This document shows, piece after piece, positions 17,444 to 25,829 of a stretch of 64,000 bases of DNA (position 1 is the stretch's first letter; each line of letters begins with the position of its first letter). The notes under the pieces are model-generated. The model saw only the letters and a program-made list of their open reading frames with translations. It was not told the DNA's origin and did not search any database. The stretch is from NCBI RefSeq assembly GCF_002563655.1, contig NZ_PDIY01000001.1, forward strand, positions 248,001 to 312,000, read 5' to 3'. The position numbers and the translations under genes were made by a program. Source of the stretch: Bacillus sp. es.034. GTDB taxonomy: Bacteria > Bacillota > Bacilli > Bacillales > Bacillaceae_B.

Positions 17444-19179
17444 TCCTTTTCACTCCTTAACGTAAAGGCAACGGTGGTTCCGCTTTCCTTTGAAGATGAG
17501 ATCTTCAGCCCTGCTTCTTTTCCCATCATCATTTCCAGGCGTTTGTTCACATTGTATAGACCGATCCCTGTGCCTGCCTCTGATTCCACGGGCTCCGATA
17601 ATAGCTTACTCAGCCTGTCTTCAGTGATGCCACATCCATTATCCGTCACGCTGACGGTCACTTTCTCCCATTCGTTCCTTATGGAGATCGTCAACACAAA
17701 CCCTTCTTCTACATTTTTCATCCCATGCTTGATCGCATTTTCCACCAGGGGCTGAAGGGTGATGGAAGGGACTTTCGCCTGTAAGGCATCTTCATCGATG
17801 TGATACTCGACCTTCAGCCGGTCAAAGAAACGTGCTTCTTCAATGGCCAGGTATGCTTTTACATGCTGCCCTTCTTCTTTGAGAGTGGACGTTGATTTCG
17901 TGCTCCCCGTCAGATTCTGGCGGACGAATTGGGAAAGGGAAATAAGCAGTGTCCTCGCCTTATCCGGATTAATCCGAGTCAATGACACAATGACATTAAT
18001 TGTATTGAACAGAAAGTGGGGATTGATCTGGGCCTGCAGAGCCTTCACTTCCGACTCCTTCGCAAGCTCCTTATGGGTATCGATTTCCGCAAGTTCCAGC
18101 TGATGACTGAGCAGTGTCGCAATCCCCTTGGTTAATTCCATCAATATCGGTGAAATTTCCTTTTCAGAATAAAAATAGAATTTAAGGGTCCCGACAATGT
18201 CATCCCCTTTTAAAAGCGGGGCCATGATGGCCGCCCCTAAAGGACATCCGCTCCGGTCACACTGGATATCCTCCCGCCCCACCTTCATGAGCTCACCGGT
18301 TTCGATGACCCGTTTCGTTGCTTCCGTTTGTATCGGGCGCCCTTCATGGTGGTGATCAGAAGCAAGTCCTACATGAGCGAGGATGTGGGATGTATTCGTG
18401 ATCGACACGGCCAGGGCATTGACATCTCTCATGAGGATTTCACATGTTGCCCGGGCTGACGATGCGTTCAACCCTTTTCGCATGTATTGCACCGTGCTGT
18501 CTGCCAGGCGTAGTGCTTTCTGGGACTGAGCAGCCCCCATCCGTTCCTCTTCTTGAAATACACTTTTAATGATAAGCAGGAAGATACCGGTCCCGACACC
18601 ATTGGCGAGAATCATCGGCCAGCCGATATCAGACACGAGCAGGTAAGCATCGTCAAATGGCTTCGACAATAACAGGATGAGAAGCATCTGCGTCCCCTCT
18701 GCAATAAAGCCGACAAGGAACGCCTTTTGCGGAGAAACGAGCCTGTTTTTCTTTTCCCGCTTGCCGATCCAGCCTGCCAACAGACCAGCAAGCACCGTCG
18801 AGATCCCGCATGAGAAGGCTGTGAATCCGCCAAGGAAAAACCGGTGGACACCCGCTACCAGTCCGGCCCCGAGACCGATCCAGGGACCACCGAGGAGTCC
18901 TGCGACCACAACGCCGATTACCCGCGAGTTCGCAATCGCTTCATTCTGTTGAAGATGCCACTGCCATTTCGTATATTCTTCCTGAAAGGGATTCACGATC
19001 AATCCTGTATATGTACCAATGATTCCGAAGAAACCAAACAGCAGGATCAGGAGGAGCGTCTGGGATTTCTTCACATGGGTCCGTTTTTCAATCAGATGCC
19101 GAAAGAAGCTGATCCTCGTCATCACAAAGGCAATCGTCACGATGATGCCGAGCCGTTCTACCATTGCAGCAATTAACAT
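17440..19179 (-). CDS. LytS-type sensor histidine kinase
   Basis: Encodes 579 residues. Six or so membrane helices of the 5TM-LYT sensor type come first (about 1-205, with NSRVIGVVVAGLLGGPWIGLGAGLVAGVHR). A GAF-like domain (about 230-360) follows, containing CDRSGCPLGAAIMAPL. Next are the His_kinase phosphorylation box INPHFLFNTIN and an HATPase with PLVENAIKHGM, DNGCGI and GTGIGLYNVNKRL. This is the BtsS/YpdA/LytS class, whose members sense pyruvate or cell-surface state. Next to cstA, pyruvate is the most economical ligand. AGGTGGGGGG precedes the ATG. The GAF cysteines could bind a metal or cluster, which is speculative. Confidence 0.93.
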   Translation of the reverse strand: MLIAAMVERLGIIVTIAFVMTRISFFRHLIEKRTHVKKSQTLLLILLFGFFGIIGTYTGLIVNPFQEEYTKWQWHLQQNEAIANSRVIGVVVAGLLGGPWIGLGAGLVAGVHRFFLGGFTAFSCGISTVLAGLLAGWIGKREKKNRLVSPQKAFLVGFIAEGTQMLLILLLSKPFDDAYLLVSDIGWPMILANGVGTGIFLLIIKSVFQEEERMGAAQSQKALRLADSTVQYMRKGLNASSARATCEILMRDVNALAVSITNTSHILAHVGLASDHHHEGRPIQTEATKRVIETGELMKVGREDIQCDRSGCPLGAAIMAPLLKGDDIVGTLKFYFYSEKEISPILMELTKGIATLLSHQLELAEIDTHKELAKESEVKALQAQINPHFLFNTINVIVSLTRINPDKARTLLISLSQFVRQNLTGSTKSTSTLKEEGQHVKAYLAIEEARFFDRLKVEYHIDEDALQAKVPSITLQPLVENAIKHGMKNVEEGFVLTISIRNEWEKVTVSVTDNGCGITEDRLSKLLSEPVESEAGTGIGLYNVNKRLEMMMGKEAGLKISSSKESGTTVAFTLRSEKE

Positions 19180-19208
19180 ATACCCCCCACCTCACTTTCT
19201 CTATCACA

Positions 19209-19255
19209 TAAAAAAAGAAGACCCCTTAAACACGAATGTTTAATAGAATCTTCCC
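19209..19255 (-). terminator. Terminator after the yihY-like gene
   Basis: On the minus strand GAAGATTC..TTAAAC pairs with GTTTAA..GGTCTTC (mismatches), followed by TTTTTTT, between the yihY stop and the kinase start. Confidence 0.7.
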
Positions 19256-19298
19256 CTACTCCAACCTTTACTATGTCCAGGGAATGATTTCCCCTATT

Positions 19299-20141
19299 TT
19301 AACACGAATCTTTGTCTTTAATCGTCACAAGTGCATTGATTTCTCCACCGATCATGATGATGATTCCCGTTAAATAAAACCAGATCATGAGGACGATGAT
19401 CCCACCGATGCTGCCATATGTCGCCGAATAGTTCCCAAAGCTCCCTACGTAATACGAAAAAGCCAGGGACGCGAGTACCCAACCAAGGGTCGCAAAGATC
19501 GCTCCAGGAAACGCACTTAAACATTTGATCCGTTTACTTGGAGCAAAAAAATACAATCCGACGAAAATGATAAAGAGAATGATGGGTGTGATGGCCCAGC
19601 GAATCCCGTTCCAAATCGTTAAAAATTGATCTGAAAATCCGAATTGAGAAAATAGGAAAAGACCAATCTGCTTACCGAATACCGGAAGCAGGAGTGCGAT
19701 GACGAATACCAGGATCATGGCAAATGTCAATAGAATGGACATCAGGCGCGTGGCAATGAACGATCTTGATTCTTCGACATCATATGCCCGATTCAAGCTC
19801 TTCACAATGGCATTCATTCCGTTTGATGCCGACCAGATCGTGGCGATGATACTGACGGACAGTAAGCCTGAATTTCGGTTGGACATGACGTCCTGCAGTG
19901 TTTCCTCAATCATCGACATCGTTTCACCGGGTGCAAAATCCCTCACCAATCCGAGAATATCCCCCTGATCAACTGGCAGATATGGAAGGAGTGTGACGAC
20001 AAAAATCAGCAGTGGGAAGAGCGATAAAAGAAAGTAATAGGCAATTTGCGCGGCAAGGCCAGTTACGTCATTCGCACTGATATTGGCGAAAAGACTTTTC
20101 GAAAATCCTTTCCATTCTCCTTTGACCGTCTCATCCGACAT
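19299..20141 (-). CDS. YihY/BrkB-family (UPF0761) membrane protein
   Basis: Encodes 280 residues with about six membrane helices and the YihY signatures GLAAQIAYYFLLSLFPLLIFVVTLLPYL and GGIIVLMIWFYLTGIIIMIGGEINAL. The family was once called ribonuclease BN by error. It is an inner-membrane protein of uncertain role, possibly transport or virulence-linked. In B. subtilis the homologue YfkH lies in the yfkKJIH cluster. Here yfkK and yfkM homologues are also adjacent, so the neighbourhood is conserved in part. It starts 17 bases after the YtxH-like gene and is co-transcribed with it. Confidence 0.9.
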   Translation of the reverse strand: MSDETVKGEWKGFSKSLFANISANDVTGLAAQIAYYFLLSLFPLLIFVVTLLPYLPVDQGDILGLVRDFAPGETMSMIEETLQDVMSNRNSGLLSVSIIATIWSASNGMNAIVKSLNRAYDVEESRSFIATRLMSILLTFAMILVFVIALLLPVFGKQIGLFLFSQFGFSDQFLTIWNGIRWAITPIILFIIFVGLYFFAPSKRIKCLSAFPGAIFATLGWVLASLAFSYYVGSFGNYSATYGSIGGIIVLMIWFYLTGIIIMIGGEINALVTIKDKDSC

Positions 20142-20158
20142 GCTTTCACCTCATTTCA

Positions 20159-20578
20159 TTAATACCCCTTAAATGAAGAAGCAATCGGCTGGCTCTCTTC
20201 ATCCTGAGCAGTTAGTTCATTCGATGGTTCTTGACCTGAAAATGTATCTTTATATGCTTCTGATGAGTCTTCAAACGTTTCTTTCGTCTCCTCGATGATC
20301 TCTTTCACCTGAGGGGTCATCCCTTTGATTTCATCTACCTTTTCACTGATGAAGTGAATGTCCCTCGAAACCTGATCCGCCGTCATGCGCAGTTTCTCAT
20401 ACACTTCCTTCGATGTTTGGAGCAAACTCTGAGGATTTTTTGAATAGGTGGAGATATACTGTCCACTGTTCTTTAAAGTGGAGCCCACTTCCTGACGTGT
20501 CGATCTGTCCAGCAGAGACAGAATCCCTCCTGCAACAGCACCAAGCATGACCCCTTTGTAAAACTTATTTCTTCCCAT
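20159..20578 (-). CDS. YtxH-like membrane-associated protein
   Basis: Encodes 139 residues. The N-terminal KGVMLGAVAGGILSLLDRSTRQEV is the Gly-rich YtxH-type segment. A long amphipathic, probably coiled-coil region follows (TADQVSRDIHFISEKVDEIKGMTPQVKEIIEETKETFED), then an acidic, low-complexity tail. YtxH proteins are often general-stress proteins of unknown role. AAGGAGGG lies upstream of the ATG. It leads the operon with the YihY-family gene. Confidence 0.82.
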   Translation of the reverse strand: MGRNKFYKGVMLGAVAGGILSLLDRSTRQEVGSTLKNSGQYISTYSKNPQSLLQTSKEVYEKLRMTADQVSRDIHFISEKVDEIKGMTPQVKEIIEETKETFEDSSEAYKDTFSGQEPSNELTAQDEESQPIASSFKGY

Positions 20579-20811
20579 ATGTATTACCCTCCTTCAAATG
20601 ATTGTCTTTTTTATTCAGCAATCGGCTGCAGCCGGATTCCACTGGATCATATACTTTCTCGCGTATTAGCTTATCTACTCATTTCCCATTCCTTTATAGT
20701 GTAAAACATTCTCTGAAAAAAATCCTCTTCTATCCATGCCTTATTGACAGTATGAAGGATTCATGGAAAGATGAATGTACTACACTGCACGTCAGAAAGG
20801 ACGATTCGGAG

Positions 20812-21039
20812 ATGGATTTATCACAGAACACCGCAGAAAACATCGAATTCATGGTCACAGCGATTAAAGAAAAATTGAGAATGGTCAATGCAGGTGCCGT
20901 CAAGCCTGAAGATTTCAATGAAGAAATGTACGAAGATCTCCACGACCTATATGTCATGGTGAATCGCAAGGATCATTTCAGCCCGAGCGAAATGAACGCC
21001 ATCATTGAAGAAATGGGTAACCTTAGAAGAAAAGCGTGA
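20812..21039 (+). CDS. yfkK: DUF1128 protein YfkK
   Basis: Encodes 75 residues with the YfkK pattern: N-terminal [23 protein letters not shown], then [14 protein letters not shown], then [20 protein letters not shown]. The longer upstream in-frame extension from 20602 has no ribosome site and no resemblance to the family. AAAGGA at 20795-20800 and the match to YfkK's N-terminus fix the start at 20812. It is a small helical cytoplasmic protein of unknown function, divergent from the YtxH-YihY operon and ending in a long hairpin shared with yfkM. Confidence 0.85.
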   Translation: MDLSQNTAENIEFMVTAIKEKLRMVNAGAVKPEDFNEEMYEDLHDLYVMVNRKDHFSPSEMNAIIEEMGNLRRKA

Positions 21040-21052
21040 ACATTCACTTAAA

Positions 21053-21104
21053 AAAGGGGACATTCCCACAAAGGTATAAAATACCTTGGGGAATGTCCCC
21101 TTTC
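21053..21104. terminator. Long bidirectional hairpin between yfkK and yfkM
   Basis: GGGGACATTCCC (21056-21067) pairs with GGGAATGTCCCC, and an inner AAGGTA pairs with TACCTT. There is A-richness on the left and TTT on the right. It ends both convergent genes and has the look of a repeat-derived terminator. Confidence 0.85.
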
Positions 21105-21115
21105 ATTTACTTGTC

Positions 21116-21631
21116 TTATTTAGAAAGAAGCGCCAGTGATTCACGGTTGAATGCCGGGATATCATCAGGTGTCCTGCTCGTTACAAGCTGATTGCCGCAC
21201 ACGACGACTTCTTTATCTTCGTATGTCACACCTGCATATTCCATATCGACTTTGATGGACTTGAAGCCCGTTGCTTTTCGTCCTTCCAGAGCTTTTGCCG
21301 TAATGAGTAATTGTGGTCCGTGGCAAATCGCGAATACCGGCTTTTTCTCATCCATGAAATGCTTGGTGAATTTCACGAAACGGTCATCTGCACGGAGCTG
21401 ATCCGGAGAAAATCCGCCTGGTAATAATAAGGCATCAAAGTCTGCAGGATTGACGTCATCGATGCTTTCATCGATCTTCACCGTTGCATCTCCCTGTTTG
21501 CCTTTGACTGATTTTCCTTTTTCCTTCTCAATCGTCACTACCTCGTGGCCTGCTTCTTTAAACGCTTTTTCAGGATCTGTAAATTCTACGTCTTCAAACA
21601 TGTCTGTAATTAATGTTGCGATCTTAGCCAT
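21116..21631 (-). CDS. yfkM: DJ-1/PfpI-family stress protein YfkM
   Basis: Encodes 171 residues, matching YfkM (general stress protein 18). The DJ-1/PfpI fold is shown by ALLLPGGFSPDQLR and the nucleophile elbow FAICHGPQLL (Cys with following His). Family members act as deglycases/proteases or chaperones on damaged proteins and nucleotides. A 13-residue upstream extension lacks a ribosome site. AATAGGAGTG before ATG 21631 sets the start (MAKIATLITDMFED). A sigma-B promoter at 21680-21704 agrees with stress expression in B. subtilis. Confidence 0.92.
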   Translation of the reverse strand: MAKIATLITDMFEDVEFTDPEKAFKEAGHEVVTIEKEKGKSVKGKQGDATVKIDESIDDVNPADFDALLLPGGFSPDQLRADDRFVKFTKHFMDEKKPVFAICHGPQLLITAKALEGRKATGFKSIKVDMEYAGVTYEDKEVVVCGNQLVTSRTPDDIPAFNRESLALLSK

Positions 21632-21679
21632 AAAATATAACACTCCTATTATTGTTTGATTTCTTATCACACTTATACT

Positions 21680-21704
21680 TTACCCGGCACACATAATTTA
21701 AAAC
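21680..21704 (-). promoter_or_regulatory. Sigma-B promoter of yfkM
   Basis: On the minus strand GTTTTA (21699-21704), a 13-base spacer and GGGTAA (21680-21685) match the sigma-B consensus closely. The -35 touches the stop codon of the hydroxylase gene. Confidence 0.75.
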
Positions 21705-23014
21705 CCATCATTACCCATCGTGAATTGGGAGAAGATCGTATCCCTTTGTACTTCATACACTTCTTTCCCCACGATGTCGTTGATGATATGGATATTCCGG
21801 TCGACGGCCAATCCAAGATTCGTCGCCCCGGCCCCGTGGGAGTGCTCCAGATTCGTCACGGTGTAAAAATGATGATCGCGATCCGGTTTTTCTTTAAATT
21901 GAAGCTGATAGTTCCGGGAGACCTTGAATTTTTTGTCATCTTCCCACACGATTTTGTCTTCGAACTCCTCAAAAAACCATTGGGGTATATTCGGCTTGTA
22001 TCCTGTCGCTAAAATCACTTTGTCGCTTTGATACATGAATTCGCGATCTTCCTGCCATTGGCGGCAGCTCAAGGCGTACCCATCCCGTTCATCCCGGATC
22101 TCATTCACTTCCGTCAGGGGCTGGATAGTCGTGCGGGTTGACTGGTCGCGGACGGAATGGTTGTAGAGAATGTTATAAATATTGTTGAGTGTGTCCGGAT
22201 CGATCCCGTTCCTAAGCTGATCGAGGGTTTTCAGGGCTTCCATCCGCTTTTCATACGTCAATCCATGGAAATAGTCCACATAGTCAGGTGCGAAGAATTC
22301 CTGCCCGAGCTTTGACGATTCCAACTGCAGGATCCCTTCGGAACGGGTCAGCCATGTCAGCTGATACGAATGATTTTCCTGCTCCTTCAATAAATCGAAG
22401 CACACCTCGGCTGCACTTTGACCGGATCCCACAATCGTGATGGAGGCCCCTTCCAGCGTCGTTTTTTTATGAAACAGATACTTACTCGTGTGATGGACGT
22501 CTTCATCGGGCAGCCCTTCCATCCCTTCCAGAATAAGAGGCTTACTTCCCGTCCCCATCACAATATGCTTCGCATAATAAACCTCACGCTCATCTTCCAG
22601 CCGGTTATCGACCACCACTTTATAACAGTCGCCAACATCCGTTACCCCGATCACTTCACTGTGAAATTGACATGAGCTCAGCTGACCCGATACCCAGCGG
22701 GCATACTCATTGTATTCCTGCCGGGGCATTTCAAACTTTTGAAAAAAGAAAAATTTATATAAACGGTTATGGGTATGTAAATAATTCAAATAACTGTACC
22801 GGCTCTGTGGATTCGCAAACGTCACCAGGTCTGCGATGAACGGTACCTGCAGATCTGTCAGGTTGATCAGCATTCCCGGATGCCACTGAAACTCCGGGGT
22901 CTGATCGAAGAACTTCACCTTCAGATCGGTCCTTTCCTCCATGAGGGCAGCCAAACTCAAATTGTACGGACCGATCCCGATTCCGATACAGTCGAATATT
23001 TCATGTTTACTCAC
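21698..23014 (-). CDS. Lysine/ornithine N-monooxygenase (siderophore type)
   Basis: Encodes 438 residues from GTG 23014. The FAD motif GIGIGPYNLSLAAL, the substrate region FFDQTPEFQWHPGMLI, the NADPH motif GSGQSAAEVCFD and the late ATGYKPNIPQWF are those of IucD/SidA-type N-hydroxylases. These turn lysine or ornithine into hydroxamate precursors of siderophores. GGAGGAG sits 6-8 bases before the GTG, whereas ATG 23035 lacks such a site. No siderophore synthetase or transporter is nearby, so the gene is an orphan. The hydroxylated product may be used by a pathway elsewhere. Confidence 0.88.
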   Translation of the reverse strand: MSKHEIFDCIGIGIGPYNLSLAALMEERTDLKVKFFDQTPEFQWHPGMLINLTDLQVPFIADLVTFANPQSRYSYLNYLHTHNRLYKFFFFQKFEMPRQEYNEYARWVSGQLSSCQFHSEVIGVTDVGDCYKVVVDNRLEDEREVYYAKHIVMGTGSKPLILEGMEGLPDEDVHHTSKYLFHKKTTLEGASITIVGSGQSAAEVCFDLLKEQENHSYQLTWLTRSEGILQLESSKLGQEFFAPDYVDYFHGLTYEKRMEALKTLDQLRNGIDPDTLNNIYNILYNHSVRDQSTRTTIQPLTEVNEIRDERDGYALSCRQWQEDREFMYQSDKVILATGYKPNIPQWFFEEFEDKIVWEDDKKFKVSRNYQLQFKEKPDRDHHFYTVTNLEHSHGAGATNLGLAVDRNIHIINDIVGKEVYEVQRDTIFSQFTMGNDGF

Positions 23015-23120
23015 TCGGCTCTCCTCCACATTCATGATCTACTTTCTATTTTTACCCTAAAAGGACGAGTGACTACCCTGTTTCTTGAAAATAATTATGG
23101 TGAATGTGTGACCATGGGGG

Positions 23121-23209
23121 TTCAGCTGCTGATTTTCTTTAGGATTTTGACAGGTGAATCTCCGGCGTTATTCAGCTGCTGATTTTCAACCGATATTTAG
23201 CAGCTGAAC
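23121..23209. repeat. TTCAGCTGCTGATTTTC repeat, two direct plus one inverted copy
   Basis: Exact 17-mers at 23121-23137 and 23171-23187, and an inverted relative (TTTAGCAGCTGAAC, 23196-23209). The same arrangement recurs at 38498-38562. It lies between the hydroxylase and methyltransferase genes. No gene is seen in 23038-23228. Confidence 0.8.
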
Positions 23210-23227
23210 TACAAAGCAGACCCCAAA

Positions 23228-23262
23228 CAAAAACGGATCCTTCTCACAAGGATCCGTTTTTT
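23228..23262 (-). terminator. Terminator of the monooxygenase-methyltransferase operon
   Basis: On the minus strand AACGGATCCTT pairs with AAGGATCCGTT, ending in TTTTT. The left arm overlaps the methyltransferase stop codon. Confidence 0.88.
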
Positions 23263-24242
23263 CTTAAAGTCATCACGTACCATCCGCCTTCTTTCACGAT
23301 CGGTTCGACGGACTCGACGTTGAAATTGGTTTTACCGGCCAGTGTCTCCATTTCCTTCTGTGAAGGGATCGGGTACAGGTTCTGGAAAGTCATGAAGAAG
23401 CTGTTGAAGGCACTGGAGAATTGTTTTCCATGCTTGGATTTCTGCATCGGTGTCAGGACAAAGAACAAGCCTTCGGACCCGAGCCACGTAGATGCTTTTT
23501 CAAAGAATTGCAGGCGTTCGGACGGGTCGATATAGTGAAAGAGATTATTGGCCATGATCATATCGAAGGGCTGTTCGGGCTCATATTCATGCAGGTCCCC
23601 ACAGTGTATTTCGATATTTTCAAAGTCTTGAAGGGATTGTTCCGCTGCTTTGGCGACGGCTTCGTGGATCTCGATCCCCACCATTTTCTTGTCGGGATAC
23701 CGCTCTTCTATCCTCTTCACATATCCTCCTTCGCCGCATCCCAAGTCCAGTATGGAGTCCACATTGTATTTTTTAATCGCTTTCTGCACCTTTGGAAAAG
23801 CGAATCGTTCGAGTAGAATCGACGTTTTCGCTACAGTGGAGCCGTGGACATCCGAATTGAAGTGCTGCTTCGTCTGATTCCGAAGTAGTTGAGGATACGA
23901 TAACAGGGCCGGGATATGGAGCTCCATCATTTCTTTCAGCAGGATCCCTGATGAGTGGGGGTCTTTCTTGGATGTCGGCAGCTTCCATCTGTTTCTTGTC
24001 GTGACTTTCGCGTCCTCCACCCGTTTCAAATGCTTGATGCTGATTCCCACCTCCACCCATTGTTCTAGGAGATCCATTTCGATATTCTGAGAGAGAGCCA
24101 CTTCCTGAATGGAAGCAGGCTTTGTAAAATGATCGAACAGGTCCATTTCATATCCCACATAGGCGTGCCAGCTGTATAGGAAAGGGACATTCTTTTTCAT
24201 CCAGGTACGTGCACGCCACACCTTCACCATTTCTCCAATCAT
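23244..24242 (-). CDS. Class I SAM-dependent methyltransferase
   Basis: Encodes 332 residues. An N-terminal helical, winged-helix-like dimerisation region (about 1-150) precedes a Rossmann methyltransferase domain. That domain has the SAM motif ILDLGCGEGGYVKRIEERYP, the acidic ribose contact VGIEIHE and FDMIMANNLFHYIDP. The layout resembles O- or C-methyltransferases of natural-product or quinone-like pathways. Its ATG overlaps the stop of the flavin monooxygenase gene (ATGA), indicating translational coupling and a joint hydroxylate-then-methylate pathway. The acceptor is unknown. Confidence 0.87.
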   Translation of the reverse strand: MIGEMVKVWRARTWMKKNVPFLYSWHAYVGYEMDLFDHFTKPASIQEVALSQNIEMDLLEQWVEVGISIKHLKRVEDAKVTTRNRWKLPTSKKDPHSSGILLKEMMELHIPALLSYPQLLRNQTKQHFNSDVHGSTVAKTSILLERFAFPKVQKAIKKYNVDSILDLGCGEGGYVKRIEERYPDKKMVGIEIHEAVAKAAEQSLQDFENIEIHCGDLHEYEPEQPFDMIMANNLFHYIDPSERLQFFEKASTWLGSEGLFFVLTPMQKSKHGKQFSSAFNSFFMTFQNLYPIPSQKEMETLAGKTNFNVESVEPIVKEGGWYVMTLRKNGSL

Positions 24243-25555
24243 TGTAGTGCCTCCTTTCCTTTCCAGGGATAGTCCTGGTTTTCTGTAAATGTAGTCGTTG
24301 ATTTTTCTTCTTCTGTTAATGAATCATGTCTGATCGGGAGCATCCCCCCCTGGATCATCCGGTCATAAAGGGTTTCCCTCCACATACCGAGGCCGGAAAT
24401 GTTCAGCATCTGTTTGTAATGGGAAATCGAGTCCCTTTCCATCCTCTGCAGGCTTTTATTCCGGAGCCAGCCTACGGGACGATAAGGGTAGGAATAGACA
24501 AGGGCCGACAAGTGACTGAGATGCATTTGATGGGCGACCCTCTTTTTTCTTACCTTTGGATACCATTCCAAATTGGCTGGATCTAATTTCCCCTCTTTAT
24601 ACATGTCACATAATAGCTCCCCAAGGATGCTGCCATCCTGAATGGCCATATTCATCCCTTCACCCGCCATGGGATGGACCGTATGGACGGCGTCCCCGAT
24701 AAGGGCAAAATGATCCTTCACATAGGTCTCAGCATGATATTTCAATGGGACCATGAGCTGGATTTTCTTCCAATCCTCTATCTGGTTCACATACCCGTCA
24801 AGATCCGGGCACATTTCGATATAGAGTTTATGAAACTCTGAAATCGGTTTTTTCCGCAGTGTTTTGTATTCACCTGCCGGAATGAGATAAACTGACCTCA
24901 CTTCATTGTCCGGTAGTGGAAATAAGCCTAAAAATGATTGATATGTAGAAATGATGCGTCCTTTCACCATTTCCTTTGGTCGTGGGAATGTGACCGTGAG
25001 GAAATGATGATTGTACTTCTTCTCCTTCACATCCACTTCCATATAGTCACGGGTTACCGAGCTCCTTCCCTCTGCCCCGATAATGAAGTCACTATGAATC
25101 TCGGTTTCTGCCTTCGATTCCCGGTCCGCGACGGTCACCGTATGACCGTTTATCTTTTTACAGACCGTATTCGCCCGAAAATGGAAAGAGGGATACGCTT
25201 CCCCTTTTTTCCGCAGGATGTCCTTTAGCGTTTCATGATGGATCATGAGGGAGAATGGATACGGAGTCGGCAGGATGGAATAGCTCATGGTTGAATGGTC
25301 AGCCTTCGATTTGGCCCGTTTCAATTCAATCAGTTCCAAATCTGAAATGCTGTGTCCGTTTTGAAAGACATCGTCTATGACTCCCAGGGAATCAAATATT
25401 TCCAGGCTTTTCGGCTGGAGAAGCTCACCTTTGTAAACGGAACCCGGACCCGGCATCCGCTCTACGACGGTTACATCGATGTTACACTGAGCGAGTTTCA
25501 GCCCGAGTGTCAGCCCGCCGATGCCTCCACCGCTTATAAAGACGTTCGTCTTCAT
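24239..25555 (-). CDS. FAD-dependent aromatic/polyene monooxygenase
   Basis: Encodes 438 residues of the UbiH/p-hydroxybenzoate hydroxylase type. The N-terminal dinucleotide motif is ISGGGIGGLTLGLKLA, followed by the GD motif FALIGDAVHTVHPMAGEGMNMAIQDG. The C-terminal part (MHLSHLSALVYSYPYRPVGWLRNKSLQRM) has a helical region that may touch the membrane, as in quinone hydroxylases. It inserts one oxygen atom into an aromatic ring or isoprenoid using NAD(P)H. It forms a two-gene operon with the methyltransferase. Candidate substrates are a quinone, alkyl-pyrone or antibiotic, and none is proven. GAGGTG precedes the ATG. Confidence 0.88.
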   Translation of the reverse strand: MKTNVFISGGGIGGLTLGLKLAQCNIDVTVVERMPGPGSVYKGELLQPKSLEIFDSLGVIDDVFQNGHSISDLELIELKRAKSKADHSTMSYSILPTPYPFSLMIHHETLKDILRKKGEAYPSFHFRANTVCKKINGHTVTVADRESKAETEIHSDFIIGAEGRSSVTRDYMEVDVKEKKYNHHFLTVTFPRPKEMVKGRIISTYQSFLGLFPLPDNEVRSVYLIPAGEYKTLRKKPISEFHKLYIEMCPDLDGYVNQIEDWKKIQLMVPLKYHAETYVKDHFALIGDAVHTVHPMAGEGMNMAIQDGSILGELLCDMYKEGKLDPANLEWYPKVRKKRVAHQMHLSHLSALVYSYPYRPVGWLRNKSLQRMERDSISHYKQMLNISGLGMWRETLYDRMIQGGMLPIRHDSLTEEEKSTTTFTENQDYPWKGKEALQ

Positions 25556-25786
25556 CTCTCTTCACCTCTTTCCATTCCTTTATCCTATTTCCTGGATGTT
25601 GAAACTTGCCGGTATGCTCCCGCCAAGAGGTGACAAGTTCCTTACAAGAAAACCTTCATGAAGAAATTTGTAGAAGACGCTATTTCCCGGGAAAATATCT
25701 GCGTTATAACTCACTCCTTACTAACGTCTTTTTCACTATTTGTCGGATTATTCCCCTTTGAAAAATCGACAATACCCGCGTAAACA

Positions 25787-25823
25787 AAAAAATCCACGAC
25801 AAGATTCATCACTCGTCGTGGAG
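25787..25823 (-). terminator. Terminator of the PAS kinase gene
   Basis: On the minus strand TCCACGAC pairs with GTCGTGGA and ends in TTTTTTT. Confidence 0.88.
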
Positions 25824-25829
25824 TACTTT

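Noticed and set aside
20602-20811. N-terminal extension of yfkK
   Set aside because: No ribosome site, and the extension does not resemble DUF1128 proteins; ATG 20812 fits.
25711-25810. Short reading frame on the minus strand upstream of 25711
   Set aside because: It overlaps the kinase terminator and has no ribosome binding site.
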